A stretch of 64,000 nucleotides of DNA, from assembly GCA_015680685.1 (NCBI GenBank), contig MNCI01008335.1:283916-347915 (forward strand). Reading direction: 5' to 3'. The stretch comes from Gnetum montanum (taxonomy: Eukaryota > Streptophyta > Gnetopsida > Gnetales > Gnetaceae). The notes under the pieces are model-generated. The model was not told the origin of the DNA. It did no database searches and worked only from the letters and a program-made list of their open reading frames with translations. Numbering within the stretch: position 1 is the stretch's first letter; each line of letters begins with the position of its first letter. Of this stretch, positions 1-9,223 are shown one piece after another. Made by a program: the position numbers and the translations under genes.

Positions 1-1797
1 AGTTGACCCACTATGATGGTTAGGACCGTTAGATGGTATGCAAGGATTGGACTGATGCCTCCCATGATTGTGTTCATTGGGATGTATGGTTATTAGAGTG
101 TTAGTTGGTGGCCCTGATGAAGATACATGAGGTGCTGGGTTCGAAGGTAAGGATGCACCACATTGTTGGGCTTGTGCTGGGTTAGAAGATGCAGTGGCCT
201 CAGAGTTATGTTGTCCCTTCCTACGGCCGTGTTTAAAGAAAGGACGTCTTTGATGTTGAGGAGGCTCTTCACTGCTGTTAGTAGCAGCAGCACAAGTGTT
301 GTTCATGGGTTGCGGTGGTACAAACACCTGAGGAACAGTTGGTGGCATTGTGGAAGGAGGGAAAGGATAAGAATGTTGAAAGTTAGGAGGAGGATAAGGT
401 GCACAAGGTGGTGGTTGTGTTGGAGGTATGGGTTGATGGTATTGTGAAGAATGGTATTGTGGTGAGATAAAGTGTGGTGGCCCAGTTGAAGAAACAGGAT
501 GTTGAACGTTATAAGCATTTGGATTCGGAAAATGTGAAGGGTGCCTCCAGTCTAAGGGTGGATTCCCCCACGACTGGGATTGTTGCCACTGTGGTCTAAC
601 ACAGTATCTCTGTACGAACTCTGGATGTAACGTGTTTCCCCAATGCTCATGTAGATGTAACAATATTGGGCATTGGCCCTTGGGGTGATCGTACAGGCAT
701 ATGTTGCATTCATATGTAGGATTGGCAGTTGAGCACTTAGTCCCTTCATTTCTTCTTTCCGAATGTCTATTATTTTGTCCTGCTTCTTGGGTTGTCAAAA
801 CTCTATCTCCAATGATGTTGATATATTCTCCACACTTTTGATTCATCCATTCCAACATCTTATTGATCTTTGCCTCGGCTTCTTCTAACAATTGTTGTAT
901 TGGCAAAGATGATGTTTCCACCTTGAGATTTGTTGATCTCTCCTTGTTATGATCATGGACCTTTGTTGAGTTAAGATTTTGGTCCCGTTGATGTTTTTCA
1001 ACACTCTCCCATGTAGCTATTTCTCCTTCTTCTTTTGCTACCCGCTTAATAAGCTCTTGGATTTGATGGGTTCGTAGGTTGTATAGTTGACCTCGGGCAT
1101 ACGTTCCTAAGGTCTCTCTTGTTTCATTACGTAGCCCATCAATGATATGGTACATTAGCCTTTCCTCGGAAAACCCATGGCCTGGACAGTTGTTTAACAG
1201 TGAATAATATCTTTCTAAGGCCATGTCCAAGGGTTCATGTTTTTCTTGTTTCCATCCTTGGATTTGTTTCCTCAAGGCTGACACTCTTGCGTAGGTTTGA
1301 TATTTTTCGTTAAAGACTTCTACCATTGTTGACCAGCGTCGTATCGAATTTGGTTTTAACGATCTATACCATACTTTAGCTTGGTCAACGAGTGTCATAG
1401 GAAAGAGCTTCAGTTTTTGCCAACTGTTATCAATGTTATTCCATGTGCAGGCATCGTAGAAGGCTAGTAAATGTTGATGCGGATCTAAGTCATAGCCTCC
1501 TGAAAATTTAGGAAAGTTGTTTAAATCGAGCCTGGGTAGTCGGCTCTCTTTACGATGCCTACGTGAGATTCGAACAGCCTCTTGTATTTGCGTGAAGCTT
1601 GTAGTGGCCAGTGGGGGTTCATCGTCATCAGGTAAGTTATGTCTTCTTGTGTTATGATGACGTTGTTTTTGTTCATTCTTATAGGAAACTCCCACTTCAG
1701 GTTGTATACTCCAACTTTCATCGTCATATAGCTCATTGGTTCTCCAATGAACATCCTCACTAAGTGTGGCGTTATTATCATCTTGTCGGAGAGACAT
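1..1797 (-). CDS. gag: Gag polyprotein of element A, intact and open to the window edge
   Basis: An uninterrupted frame of 599 codons runs from ATG at 1797-1795 to base 1 with no stop, in the frame whose codons start at plus-strand positions 1, 4, 7 and so on. The start follows the primer-binding site by about 110 bases. The N-terminal third is polar. A retrotransposon-gag capsid core follows ('FPKFSGGYDLDPHQHLLAF', 'WYRSL', 'GWKQEKHEPLDMALERYYSL', 'CPGHGFSEE', 'GTYARGQL'). Next come a Lys/Glu-rich linker, a zinc-knuckle-like motif at 670-708 (C-x2-C-x3-H-x4-C) and a Pro/Gln/His-rich tail. The capsid part matches the decayed gag of element C (about 35.4-35.7 kb). Gag forms the particle that packages the element RNA. 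It probably continues into pol to the left. Confidence 0.88.
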   Translation of the reverse strand, partial: MSLRQDDNNATLSEDVHWRTNELYDDESWSIQPEVGVSYKNEQKQRHHNTRRHNLPDDDEPPLATTSFTQIQEAVRISRRHRKESRLPRLDLNNFPKFSGGYDLDPHQHLLAFYDACTWNNIDNSWQKLKLFPMTLVDQAKVWYRSLKPNSIRRWSTMVEVFNEKYQTYARVSALRKQIQGWKQEKHEPLDMALERYYSLLNNCPGHGFSEERLMYHIIDGLRNETRETLGTYARGQLYNLRTHQIQELIKRVAKEEGEIATWESVEKHQRDQNLNSTKVHDHNKERSTNLKVETSSLPIQQLLEEAEAKINKMLEWMNQKCGEYINIIGDRVLTTQEAGQNNRHSERRNEGTKCSTANPTYECNICLYDHPKGQCPILLHLHEHWGNTLHPEFVQRYCVRPQWQQSQSWGNPPLDWRHPSHFPNPNAYNVQHPVSSTGPPHFISPQYHSSQYHQPIPPTQPPPCAPYPPPNFQHSYPFPPSTMPPTVPQVFVPPQPMNNTCAAATNSSEEPPQHQRRPFFKHGRRKGQHNSEATASSNPAQAQQCGASLPSNPAPHVSSSGPPTNTLITIHPNEHNHGRHQSNPCIPSNGPNHHSGST

Positions 1798-1909
1798 TGT
1801 TGTGTGCGAATTTATGTGACTTTTAATAATTTCTTCTTTTTAAGAGATATATCGTTAAGTTCTTTACAGCGACCTTGTATGATATAACTAATCTAGATAA
1901 CTAGCACCA

Positions 1910-1927
1910 TCCCCGGCAACGGCGCCA
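1910..1927 (-). other. Primer-binding site, tRNA-Asp type (element A)
   Basis: On the plus strand TCCCCGGCAACGGCGCCA is identical to the 3' end of plant tRNA-Asp(GUC) including CCA, so the minus strand carries its exact complement. It lies one base from the LTR terminus at 1929. This fixes element orientation as minus and the LTR as the 5' LTR. Confidence 0.93.
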
Positions 1928-2276
1928 ATGATGAGTGGCGAGGTACCCCTACACTCAACCATACGAAACGAGCGTCGCACGCGCGATCCGGTCGAACTCC
2001 GCAGATGGACTAGTTGTGGTATCTAGATAGTTAGCCTTAGGTCGCAGTTCGCTGTCTTCCCATCTAGACTAGTTTTGCATATGTCACGTATGGTTTAGTC
2101 TAGATGAGGTGTATGATGTGTTCTAATTCTAATGCTACTCCTGATGGCAGTGGAAAATAATATTTAACTAAATCTAAGCTAAGAGGAAAAGGGTAAGAAA
2201 ATCTAATCTAGCCTAAGTGCGACGAGCAACCGATTCCTTGATCAACCGTACACATCTTGGACTTCGTGCACGACTG

Positions 2277-2397
2277 CCACTGGGACTACCAAGCATAGGC
2301 CTAGGTACGCCACTGGGATTACCAAGCGCAGACCCCAAATACGCCACTGGGTTACCAAGCGTAGATCCCCCTAGCTACACCACTGGGCTACCAAGCA
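2277..2397. repeat. Four-copy 33-36 bp tandem repeat in LTR of A
   Basis: Copies of CCACTGGGnnTACCAAGC start at 2277, 2310, 2344 and 2380. The LTRs of C and D carry two recognisable copies of the same words (about 28,304-28,350, 37,377-37,425 and 60,848-60,900). It lies in the transcribed leader. Confidence 0.85.
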
Positions 2398-2620
2398 GTC
2401 ACACTTAAATGCTCGTAATCAAGTCGAACTCGTTCCGCTTCTAGGAGTTTAGGGTTGAGAGACTAATCGCGATAAGTAACCGATTCCTTAACTAGCCGTA
2501 CACACCCGTAGATGCTCGTAGTCAAGTCGTACTTACACCGCGCTATGAAAGCAATAAATAACATGAAATAAATAACAATAAATAAACTAAGTGAATGCTG
2601 CAATGATGAAGTAATCTCGA

Positions 2621-2671
2621 TCTTTATTGCCGGTCATGTGCGTGTCCAAGTACGGCACACTCGAATAAAGA
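2621..2671 (-). promoter_or_regulatory. Inverted repeat carrying the LTR polyadenylation signal (A)
   Basis: Plus-strand TCTTTATT (2621-2628) and AATAAAGA (2664-2671) are exact inverted repeats around a 35-base loop. On the sense (minus) strand AATAAAGA is the later arm and could serve as the poly(A) signal, held in a stem. The same pair is in the LTRs of B, D and the 3' LTR of C. Confidence 0.7.
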
Positions 2672-2792
2672 CACCGTACAATCACATTCACCACACTGCG
2701 GGCAGACACGAGAAAATTCTAACTCTGGAGGGATCAAACTGCCAGAGCTTCGCTACCTAAAATTGGGATCCCCAAACAAGGGGGTGTCGCCT

Positions 2793-2804
2793 CTTATTTA
2801 TAGA
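2793..2804 (-). promoter_or_regulatory. TATA box of element A LTR
   Basis: The minus strand reads TATAAATAAGAG. It lies just downstream of the palindromic array, the same place as TATAAATA-type boxes in the LTRs of B, C and D. Confidence 0.75.
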
Positions 2805-2816
2805 CATGGCGGCGGA

Positions 2817-2911
2817 CTGCGATATCGCGTACGCGATATCGCAGGGAAGGACGCGATATCGCGGGGGATGTGATATCGCGTCGGACGCGATATCGCGTAC
2901 GCGATATCGCG
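2817..2911. repeat. Palindromic GCGATATCGC array in U3 of A
   Basis: Two long perfect palindromes, 2817-2844 (28 bp) and 2886-2911 (26 bp), are each built from two GCGATATCGC blocks around a central GTAC. Further GATATC-centred copies lie at 2852-2863 and about 2871-2880. The array ends 12 bp from the TATA box, which suggests an enhancer or dimeric protein-binding platform (inference). Confidence 0.88.
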
Positions 2912-2935
2912 GCCGACGCAAACCGCGTCTCATCA

Positions 2936-3732
2936 ACCGCTGCATGATTTTTCCAACAACAAATTGTAAATAGGTTTGGAGTGCCACGTGCACTCATCTC
3001 AAACAATGGAATGCATTTCACAGGCATCAATTTTTGTAAACTCATGCAACACTTGGGGGTCACCCATAAATTTATAACACCTTATCACCCCCCAAGCCAA
3101 CAAGTAGGCCAAAGTCACCAATAGGGAGATCACCAAAATCCTCAATCAAAGCATCAGTAAATATAGGAGGGACTAGAGCACCAAACTTAGATGCCCTCTA
3201 GGCCTATCGCTCCACTTAGAAACTTCCTATAGGTTACTCTCCTTATGAGTTAGTGTATGGAAAGCTACCAAAAATTCCAATCTAGGTAGAACTCTAGACA
3301 CTATCTACAACTAGTGACTTGGGCCTTGACCTACCCCTAGCACAACACGAACGACTTATCAACTTAAGTGTGCTAGATGAGAATTGATTAGTAGCCATAT
3401 CAGCAAATGAGATACACAAGACCTATAATAAGAAATGTCATGATCTTAGGATTCAGAAGGTAACATTTCGATGTGAAGATAAGGTACTCTACTAGAACCC
3501 CACACACGTACCGTAATGTACCAAGTTTCAAACATTGTGGGAGGGATCCTATATTATCTTCAAAACCTTCCCATCCGAGGCCTTACTTATACACAAACTT
3601 GAGGACCCCACAAGAACACAGTTGGTCAATAGGCAACAATTAAAATCTTTCCATGAACTCCATCAAACCAATGCTACTTCCTTATCATCACAAGGACAAC
3701 CTCGTTCCATTTTTCGAGTCTCCTCCTCCTAG
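2936..3732 (+). pseudogene. Integrase C-terminal part of element B (broken)
   Basis: Begins mid-gene at the junction with element A. The frame gives FFQQQ-x2-NRFGVPRAL, then the core motif that normally contains the second catalytic Asp reads LISNNGMHF (Asp replaced by Asn). An extra C in the C-run near 3,090 shifts the frame before the motif holding the catalytic Glu. 'YGKLP', 'LWEGSYIIF' and 'FHELHQTNATS' then align with the C-terminal domain of element C integrase. Several stops are present, including TGA where the homologue has Arg near 2,945, consistent with CGA to TGA decay. It would have joined element cDNA to the chromosome; it is now non-functional. Confidence 0.87.
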
Positions 3733-5299
3733 CCTAGTCATGGGGGAGACCGTTCTCCATGCTAATCCACTCCACTAAGCTCCTTACTATTTTTGGAACT
3801 CTTTTGTTTTACACTTTTTTGTTTTCCAACATCATTCATATGTTTACCAATTCTTACTTAATTTTTATTTCTTTAATTACTTTTCTATTTCTTTGTTTGC
3901 TTATTTATGTGTGTGTGTGTGTGTTTAATTTCTAGTTGGTTACTAATAAATCATCTTATTATCATCAAATGTGTGGTGTGGTTGGTTTTTGCTACAATGG
4001 GTCGCATGAAATGGTCCACCTATTCTATCTCGCTCCCGCCCCCACATTATTGTTCTTGGAATTTCTGTCTACTTTCATCTCATAAAACTGGCAGTGAGTC
4101 CACATCATCCACCCATTCATCCACTCCATGGTTTTTCTCCCTTTGGAAACATGCAAACCCCCTTCACTTAAAATCATTTTAATTAATGTGTGACTTGTGT
4201 AGTTCCCAGACTTGGGAATGACCCAATGGTTTGAATCGGGTGTGACTTCAAGGGGAATGCAACATTCTTCATACTTTTCTGTTCCCTAGTTTGCAAAAGT
4301 ATTCTAATTGATTTCTTACCACTCCAAGTTCTTTTATACAAGGAAGCTCTTTGGCAATTTGACCTTGCATGGTGTGGTCCTCATCGCAAAAAAATCAAAA
4401 AAAAAGGAGGATTCAAAGCACACCCCTTGATCAAATGCATGCAAACCAGCATGGGTCTTTTCATGGTCTAGTTCCCAAAAAATAAAAATAAAAATAAAAT
4501 AATAACTATATGGGAATTCAAAGCACACCCCTTAGACTGCCTTTCACGGGCCACAAGCACTAGTTATGGGACTTTCTTCATCCCCTCTAACTTAGTCTCG
4601 TTTCACTTCCTTCCTCTCATGCATGTTGGAGTGGTGGTTCTTTGAGGATGCATTCTTGTACTCTTGGGGGTGGACGAGTCTTTGCATGTTGCTACGATGT
4701 CACTGTATGTGGTTGGTTTTGGGTCTAAACTTAGGAAAGGTCCTACCGGGTCACTTAACCACAACTTCACATGGGGTTTCATGTGACTGATAATCAAAAT
4801 TCCAATTTCCACTCCTCTCTCTTCACCCATTTCTTTCCATGACTCACCTCACTGCCCATCTTATGTTTTGGTGGTTTGTGGTGATTTCCGTGAACTCCTA
4901 ATGCTTCAACGGGTTCTCATGAATGAGAGTATTAACTTGAGATCATCATTCCTTGACTCCAGGGCCCATGGACTCTAGTGTTGACAATATGCAAGGGCTA
5001 CTAAAGCTACTGCTTGCTATGGGGAGGACCCACTTGCCTATCCCTGGTTCCATTTGTCAGTCTCCCATCCTCTTGATATCGTTGGTTGATTGTTTCTACG
5101 CTAACCATCACTTGAATTCTTCTCTGTAGCATTCTTTCTCACAACATTCTCCTACCTTTGATTCTTTTTCTCGTCCCACTTACCTTCCTCTTTCTCTCAG
5201 TCGAGTCCCCAGTCTCTCAAGCTCTTAAACCACCCCAATTTGGTGTTTTAATTCAATTTTTTAGGCTTTTTATTATTTGGTCAATGTTGGTCAATGCTC
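3733..5299 (+). other. Post-pol spacer of element B
   Basis: No convincing gene. Segments match, in inverted order, the spacer of element C between its integrase and 3' LTR: the 'attcaaagcacaccccttag' word (4,515-4,535), 'cactagttatgg' (about 4,560) and 'ggggaggacccac' (about 5,020). It holds a (GT)8 microsatellite at about 3,908-3,924 and A-rich simple sequence at 4,387-4,500. Confidence 0.65.
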
Positions 5300-5403
5300 G
5301 CAACACCCCTGCGTCGATTAGGCCCCATATATGTAGCCCCCTGCATATACGCAGTCGCGTATACGTGGCCCCATCAATGCAGTGCAAAAACTCTATATAT
5401 ACC
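5300..5403 (+). promoter_or_regulatory. Internal promoter-like block ahead of the extra ORF of B
   Basis: Short palindromic words (GCGTCGA, CATATACGCAG, GCGTATACG, TCAATGCAG) precede a strong TATA box CTATATATACC (about 5,392-5,402). The same words build the U3 array of this element's own 3' LTR (8,902-8,992), which also ends at a TATA box. An untranslated exon appears to follow, with donor gtatgc at 5,552 and acceptor gattgcag ending at 5,798 directly before an ATG. Promoter function is inferred from layout. Confidence 0.55.
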
Positions 5404-5798
5404 CCCATTGCACTCTGACTTTTTGGCCACTTTGCACACAAATTGGGGGGAGATTTTTACATTTTTTCTGCCTCACCTCTCCTTTTCAAACACTTATGTT
5501 TTCTACCACACGTCCTAATCAGCCTATCCTTTCCCTCTTTTGCAACCGAAGGTATGCTCTTCATTGTGGGGGGGGGAGGGGGGGTTGAGGTCTATAGAAA
5601 ATTTATTAACTAATTAAAATTATAATTATTAAAGACTCAACACCTCTTAAGAAAGAAACAAAAACAATAGTTTAAACTCCAACTCATACCTTATTGTTTT
5701 TTGTTCTAACCCATTAAATTGTGCACAAGTTGCTCAAAATGGCCCTCATACACATGCAACTTGTGCATAATTTAATTAAGGGTTATGTTTGATTGCAG

Positions 5799-8660
5799 AT
5801 GGCACTGAAACCGAGGCATCCAATGGAGAAGGATCATCCCAACCAAGGGACAAGTGACCAAGAACAGGAAGAGGACGAGGTGTGCGGCACCTAGAGCACA
5901 CAGAGGGCTCCCATGCAATTGGCCCCCTCCACGAAGGACCTGATGTAGAATCTATTCATCAAATTCCTAAAGAGGAGATCCCCAGTGAACAATCGTAAGG
6001 GGATGAGACTCTAGTGATAGTGCCATGGCTTGAGGTCACCCTGACCCAAGCATGTCTTGATGCTATTAGGCTAAGGGAGGTGCAACGAATGGTCCTGCAA
6101 GAGTTGAACTTCAAACCATTTCTTGAGAATGCACCAAAAGATGTGAAAATCTAATTGCAAAACTCTCTTATGTGGCCAATAATCACATCCAGTGGTGAAT
6201 GGTATTTAGGAGAGACTTACCTCTTCTGGACAAATTGGCAATTGGGGTCTAGAGTAAGAATCAAGGACATTTATGTCTCTTACTCTGCGAAAGCGATCGT
6301 GCAAGCTCTAGGGTTGCCAGAGATCAGAGCTGATGTGGCAAAGATCCCTAAGTAAGCAGATCCTAAGGTAAAAGGGGAGTGGATCAGGTGGTGCTATGGG
6401 ATAGATCGCAACGAATTTGGCACTTTAACCACCGTAGAGAAGGTATACTCAAAAATTGCGTCTTACCACTTGAATCCAACGGTAAGACCTAGCAAGATCA
6501 TGGCCTTCTCTGATCATGCATGTGTCGCTCTAAGCAGAAAGTTCCCAATCAACCTTCCACAGTTGTTGTTTCTAGAGATTGAGAAAAGATTCGCTGAAAG
6601 TGAACATGGAAGAGGGGCTCTACCCTTTCCCTGCGTAATCCAAAAATTATGCAAACGAGTAGGGATAGCACGATACGCCAACAACACACTTTGGCAAGCC
6701 TCGATTGCCTCATGGTGGAAGATGATGAAGGATAAGACTCTGGTCACCACACGACTTGAGGAAGAGTAGCAACCACCTCCACTGCCTATGCAAACAACAA
6801 GGTCGGGCTCGCAGACAATCGTAAAACATATACGTGAAATCTGACAATTGCTCTTAAGTCAACAAGAGCAATCTGTAGGGACTTGTGGAGGAGAATACCC
6901 TTCAGTCTATCACCTTGCGATGAGCCATCTAGAGAAAGTGGCTCGATCAATGAGTCTGCTAGAGGGAGCAGGGCCGATGTTCTCTGTCACCTAGACACAA
7001 GTACAAGCAAGAACTGATCCTAGTGTCTGAGAAGTAATGGTCTCCACCCAACAGGTATTTCCTGAAATTTCAGGAAATGCTGCTACTTTTTCAGTACACT
7101 TGGAGGATGTAGAGGGGGCAACTATCCTAGTGATGTAGCACCAAGGACAAGAAATTACGACTAAAGTGGTTACTGATACAATTACCACAACCCCTAATGC
7201 ACTGACGACACTTGTACTGGATGTACATGGACTTGAAGATTTATAGGCATCCGTAAGGACTTCACGTAGTAGGATCGATGTAGCCCAACATGAAGAATTG
7301 TTGGACCAACTAGTGGGAATTGGGCAACTGCTTCTAGATGTCTTTGATCTTCTGGATAACATCACTGCAACCTAGTCGAAGCTGCTCTCAGCAAGGAGCA
7401 AGAGCCTCATCTTGGAGGGGCAACTCGAAGTAGCTCAAGCAAATTGTCAATGCTTGGCAACGAAAGTTTCCCAATTAAGGACGCAACTTGCTGATCCAGC
7501 TCTCCTCAACCGTGACCTCATCAGAGATGAAGCTTTTTAACAGCTTCAAGCCAAACTCCAGACGATTGAGGATGAGCGAGAGTTAACGATCTTTGATAAG
7601 TCCTTAACAGATGCTCATGCATATTACCTGAACAAGGACTTGACGGAGGTTTGCCAGGAGAATGTCAGGTTGACCATAGAAGTTCATCGCCTGCGCAATG
7701 TTGGTATTGAAAATCAACACATGAAAGACTTTATCCACCAACTAGCCAGGGTGAACATTGATATGAGGAGATTGGCCGCTGAAAATCAAAATCTGTCTAT
7801 GGAGGAGGTTCGAGCCTTCCGACAAAAATCAGCTATCGATATTGCCGCTTGGAAAAATGAAGCCCTTAAGTTTGAAAAAGTTAAAAATCATTACAGGGAC
7901 CAAGTGGGATTGCAGAAGGAAGTAAATGAAAAGCAAATTCAAGTCGCAAAGGCCAAACTAAACCAAGTGCTCTAGTAGCTCCGAGAAGGAGGCGAGGTGT
8001 GGCAACCCATCTTTGATGGATTGAACGCCTACAACCGGGCCAAGATATGCCTCAAGGAACTACAAGTTGAAGAAATGACAGAGTACATGGAGTTGGCTAA
8101 CCTTTGTTATGCAAACTTGGTTCTGCTAACAGTAGGAAGGCCACGGTTTGACCTAGAAAAGTAAGTGGCCACCTTGTATTCTTTATACAAGGGTGAGTTC
8201 CAAGCACATAAAGCGACGAAACAAAAATTGGAAATATCAAATGTGGAACTCGAGGTTCTTCGCACACATTTTGAAAGAGCAACGTGCGGTCGCTGAGAAC
8301 TTGGCCCGATGAATGAATGACTACCAGTAACTGTAGACATCAATCCGAGCATTTGACATTGAACCAAAACATTTCGTAGCATAGTTTATCAATCTGAAAG
8401 AACTCTTTCCTACACTTCTATGCCCTTGGGAGGTTCCAATCCCAGCACACATTGGTGAAGCTGCTTGAATAGTGAACGATCTCAGAAGTAAAAAAAAGAA
8501 AATGTGGACCCTCTTGGAGGCTTTTCAGTTGTTGCAGGACAACCATCATCCGTGCCACTGCTGCCACATGCACCAGAGGTTGGTGAAGGTCTGTCAGAAC
8601 CACCGCCACCAAGGACGATGTGATCTTCTCCAACAATTTTTGCATCTTTTAGCACAGCAG
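5799..8660 (+). pseudogene. Extra ORF (env-position) of element B, decayed
   Basis: About 2.9 kb of broken coding sequence between pol and the 3' LTR. ATG at 5,799 follows a splice acceptor. The first segment is acidic (QEQEEDEVC) and stops at 5,892. The main frame then reads 6,155-6,355 and 6,470-6,769 with 'WYLGETYLFWTNWQLG' and 'SRVRIKDIYVSYSAKAI', reminiscent of the domain often annotated as putative plant transposon protein (tentative). About 7,370-8,280 is rich in Leu/Glu/Lys/Gln heptads and looks like a long coiled coil; its longest open part is 7,640-7,975. A Pro-rich tail follows near 8,510-8,620. I see no clear signal peptide or membrane segment, so an envelope role is not supported by sequence. 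Function unknown. Confidence 0.6.
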
Positions 8661-8870
8661 AGAATCTAGAATCGTCGGGGTGTTCAATTTTGTCTCTAAA
8701 CACCACCATTTTGTAATTCATTTTTCTCTGTATACTCGAGCACTTGGTGCGTCAGTAAAGTTGGTGTCTTTGTAGATGTGTCATGTCATGTGTGTTGTGG
8801 CATGTGTGTTGTAATAAGAACTTCATACCTTCCAAATTGTAATGAAACTAGAGGATGAGTTTTCACTCAG

Positions 8871-8881
8871 TCTTGGGGTTA
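8871..8881 (+). other. Polypurine tract region of element B
   Basis: TCTTGGGGTTA directly precedes the 3' LTR. With upstream 'ggatgagttttca' it aligns with the reverse complement of the sequence just outside the 3' LTR of element C (28,763-28,795), which reads ATGGGGGTA. This alignment sets the LTR start at 8,882. Confidence 0.7.
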
Positions 8882-8901
8882 TGTTGAAGTGCTCATCAGT
8901 T

Positions 8902-8992
8902 GATGCGTCGACTGAGCCACGTATACGGGGCCCCGTATACGCGTCAATGCCCCATATACGCAGCTGCATTGACGCAACCCCGTCGACGCATC
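8902..8992. repeat. Nested palindromes in U3 of B
   Basis: Outer 11-bp inverted repeat GATGCGTCGAC (8,902-8,912) / GTCGACGCATC (8,982-8,992). Inside lie a 22-bp perfect palindrome (8,920-8,941, CGTATACGGGG and its complement) and the inverted pair GCGTCAATGC (8,941-8,950) / GCATTGACGC (8,966-8,975). Confidence 0.88.
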
Positions 8993-9038
8993 TGTCCATG
9001 CGTCTACATGGCTTCGTTTATGCAGCATCTGTTCTAGC

Positions 9039-9049
9039 TTATAAATAAG
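9039..9049 (+). promoter_or_regulatory. TATA box of element B LTR
   Basis: TTATAAATAAG follows the palindromic array by about 45 bp, matching the position of TATA boxes in the other LTRs of the family. Confidence 0.7.
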
Positions 9050-9169
9050 TGTTCTTCCATCACACTTAGGCATCTTTTTTACAGTTGTAGCGAAGCTCTT
9101 GCAATTTGTTCCCGCAAGAGTTAAAATATTTTCCAAGTGCCCGTAGCAAGTGTGAGAAAGGTGTCCGAC

Positions 9170-9223
9170 TCTTTATTCGAGCGCTAATGTACCTGAGCCC
9201 ATTGGCGTGACCGATAATAAAGA
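9170..9223 (+). promoter_or_regulatory. Poly(A)-signal inverted repeat, LTR of B
   Basis: TCTTTATT (9,170-9,177) and AATAAAGA (9,216-9,223) form exact arms around a 38-base loop, as in A, D and the 3' LTR of C. Confidence 0.7.

Larger units (their letters stand above)
1..2935 (-). mobile_element. Element A: Ty3/gypsy (Athila-like) LTR retrotransposon, 5' part
   Basis: Minus-strand LTR retrotransposon whose 5' LTR (1929-2935), primer-binding site (1910-1927) and gag (1797 to the left edge) are in the window; the rest lies to the left. The gag frame is unbroken and the primer site is a perfect match to plant tRNA-Asp, so this is the youngest-looking element here. It sits inside the integrase reading frame of element B, with integrase codons resuming at 2936. 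The expected 5-bp target duplication on this side would be 2936-2940 (accgc); the partner is outside the window. Lineage assignment to Athila/Tat rests on the tRNA-Asp primer and on protein similarity to element C; it is an inference. Confidence 0.88.
1929..2935 (-). repeat. 5' LTR of element A
   Basis: About 1,007 bp bounded by TGATGA (1929) and TCATCA (2930-2935). In transcription order (high to low coordinates) it contains a palindromic array (2911-2817), a TATA box (2804-2793), an AATAAA-bearing inverted repeat (2671-2621), a four-copy 33-36 bp repeat (2397-2277) and the primer-binding site beyond its end. It aligns in order with the LTRs of elements C and D; the array and the short repeat differ most. 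Confidence 0.9.

Noticed and set aside
131-150. GGTTCGAA-like word suggesting a tRNA T-arm
   Set aside because: No A-box, acceptor stem or anticodon arm around it; it lies in the intact gag frame.
1521-1781. 86-codon minus-strand open frame
   Set aside because: It is in a different frame from the continuous 599-codon gag and is only a shadow of it.
2217-2408. Repetitive 63-codon plus-strand frame (TGLPSVDPPS-like)
   Set aside because: It is the 33-36 bp LTR tandem repeat read as protein.
2757-3063. Arg-rich minus-strand frames with RYRVRDIA repeats
   Set aside because: They are translations of the GCGATATCGC palindromes across the A/B junction.
6991-7365. 124-codon minus-strand frame opposite the extra ORF of B
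   Set aside because: Low-complexity Ser/Thr/Cys sequence antisense to coding-like plus-strand DNA; no independent support.
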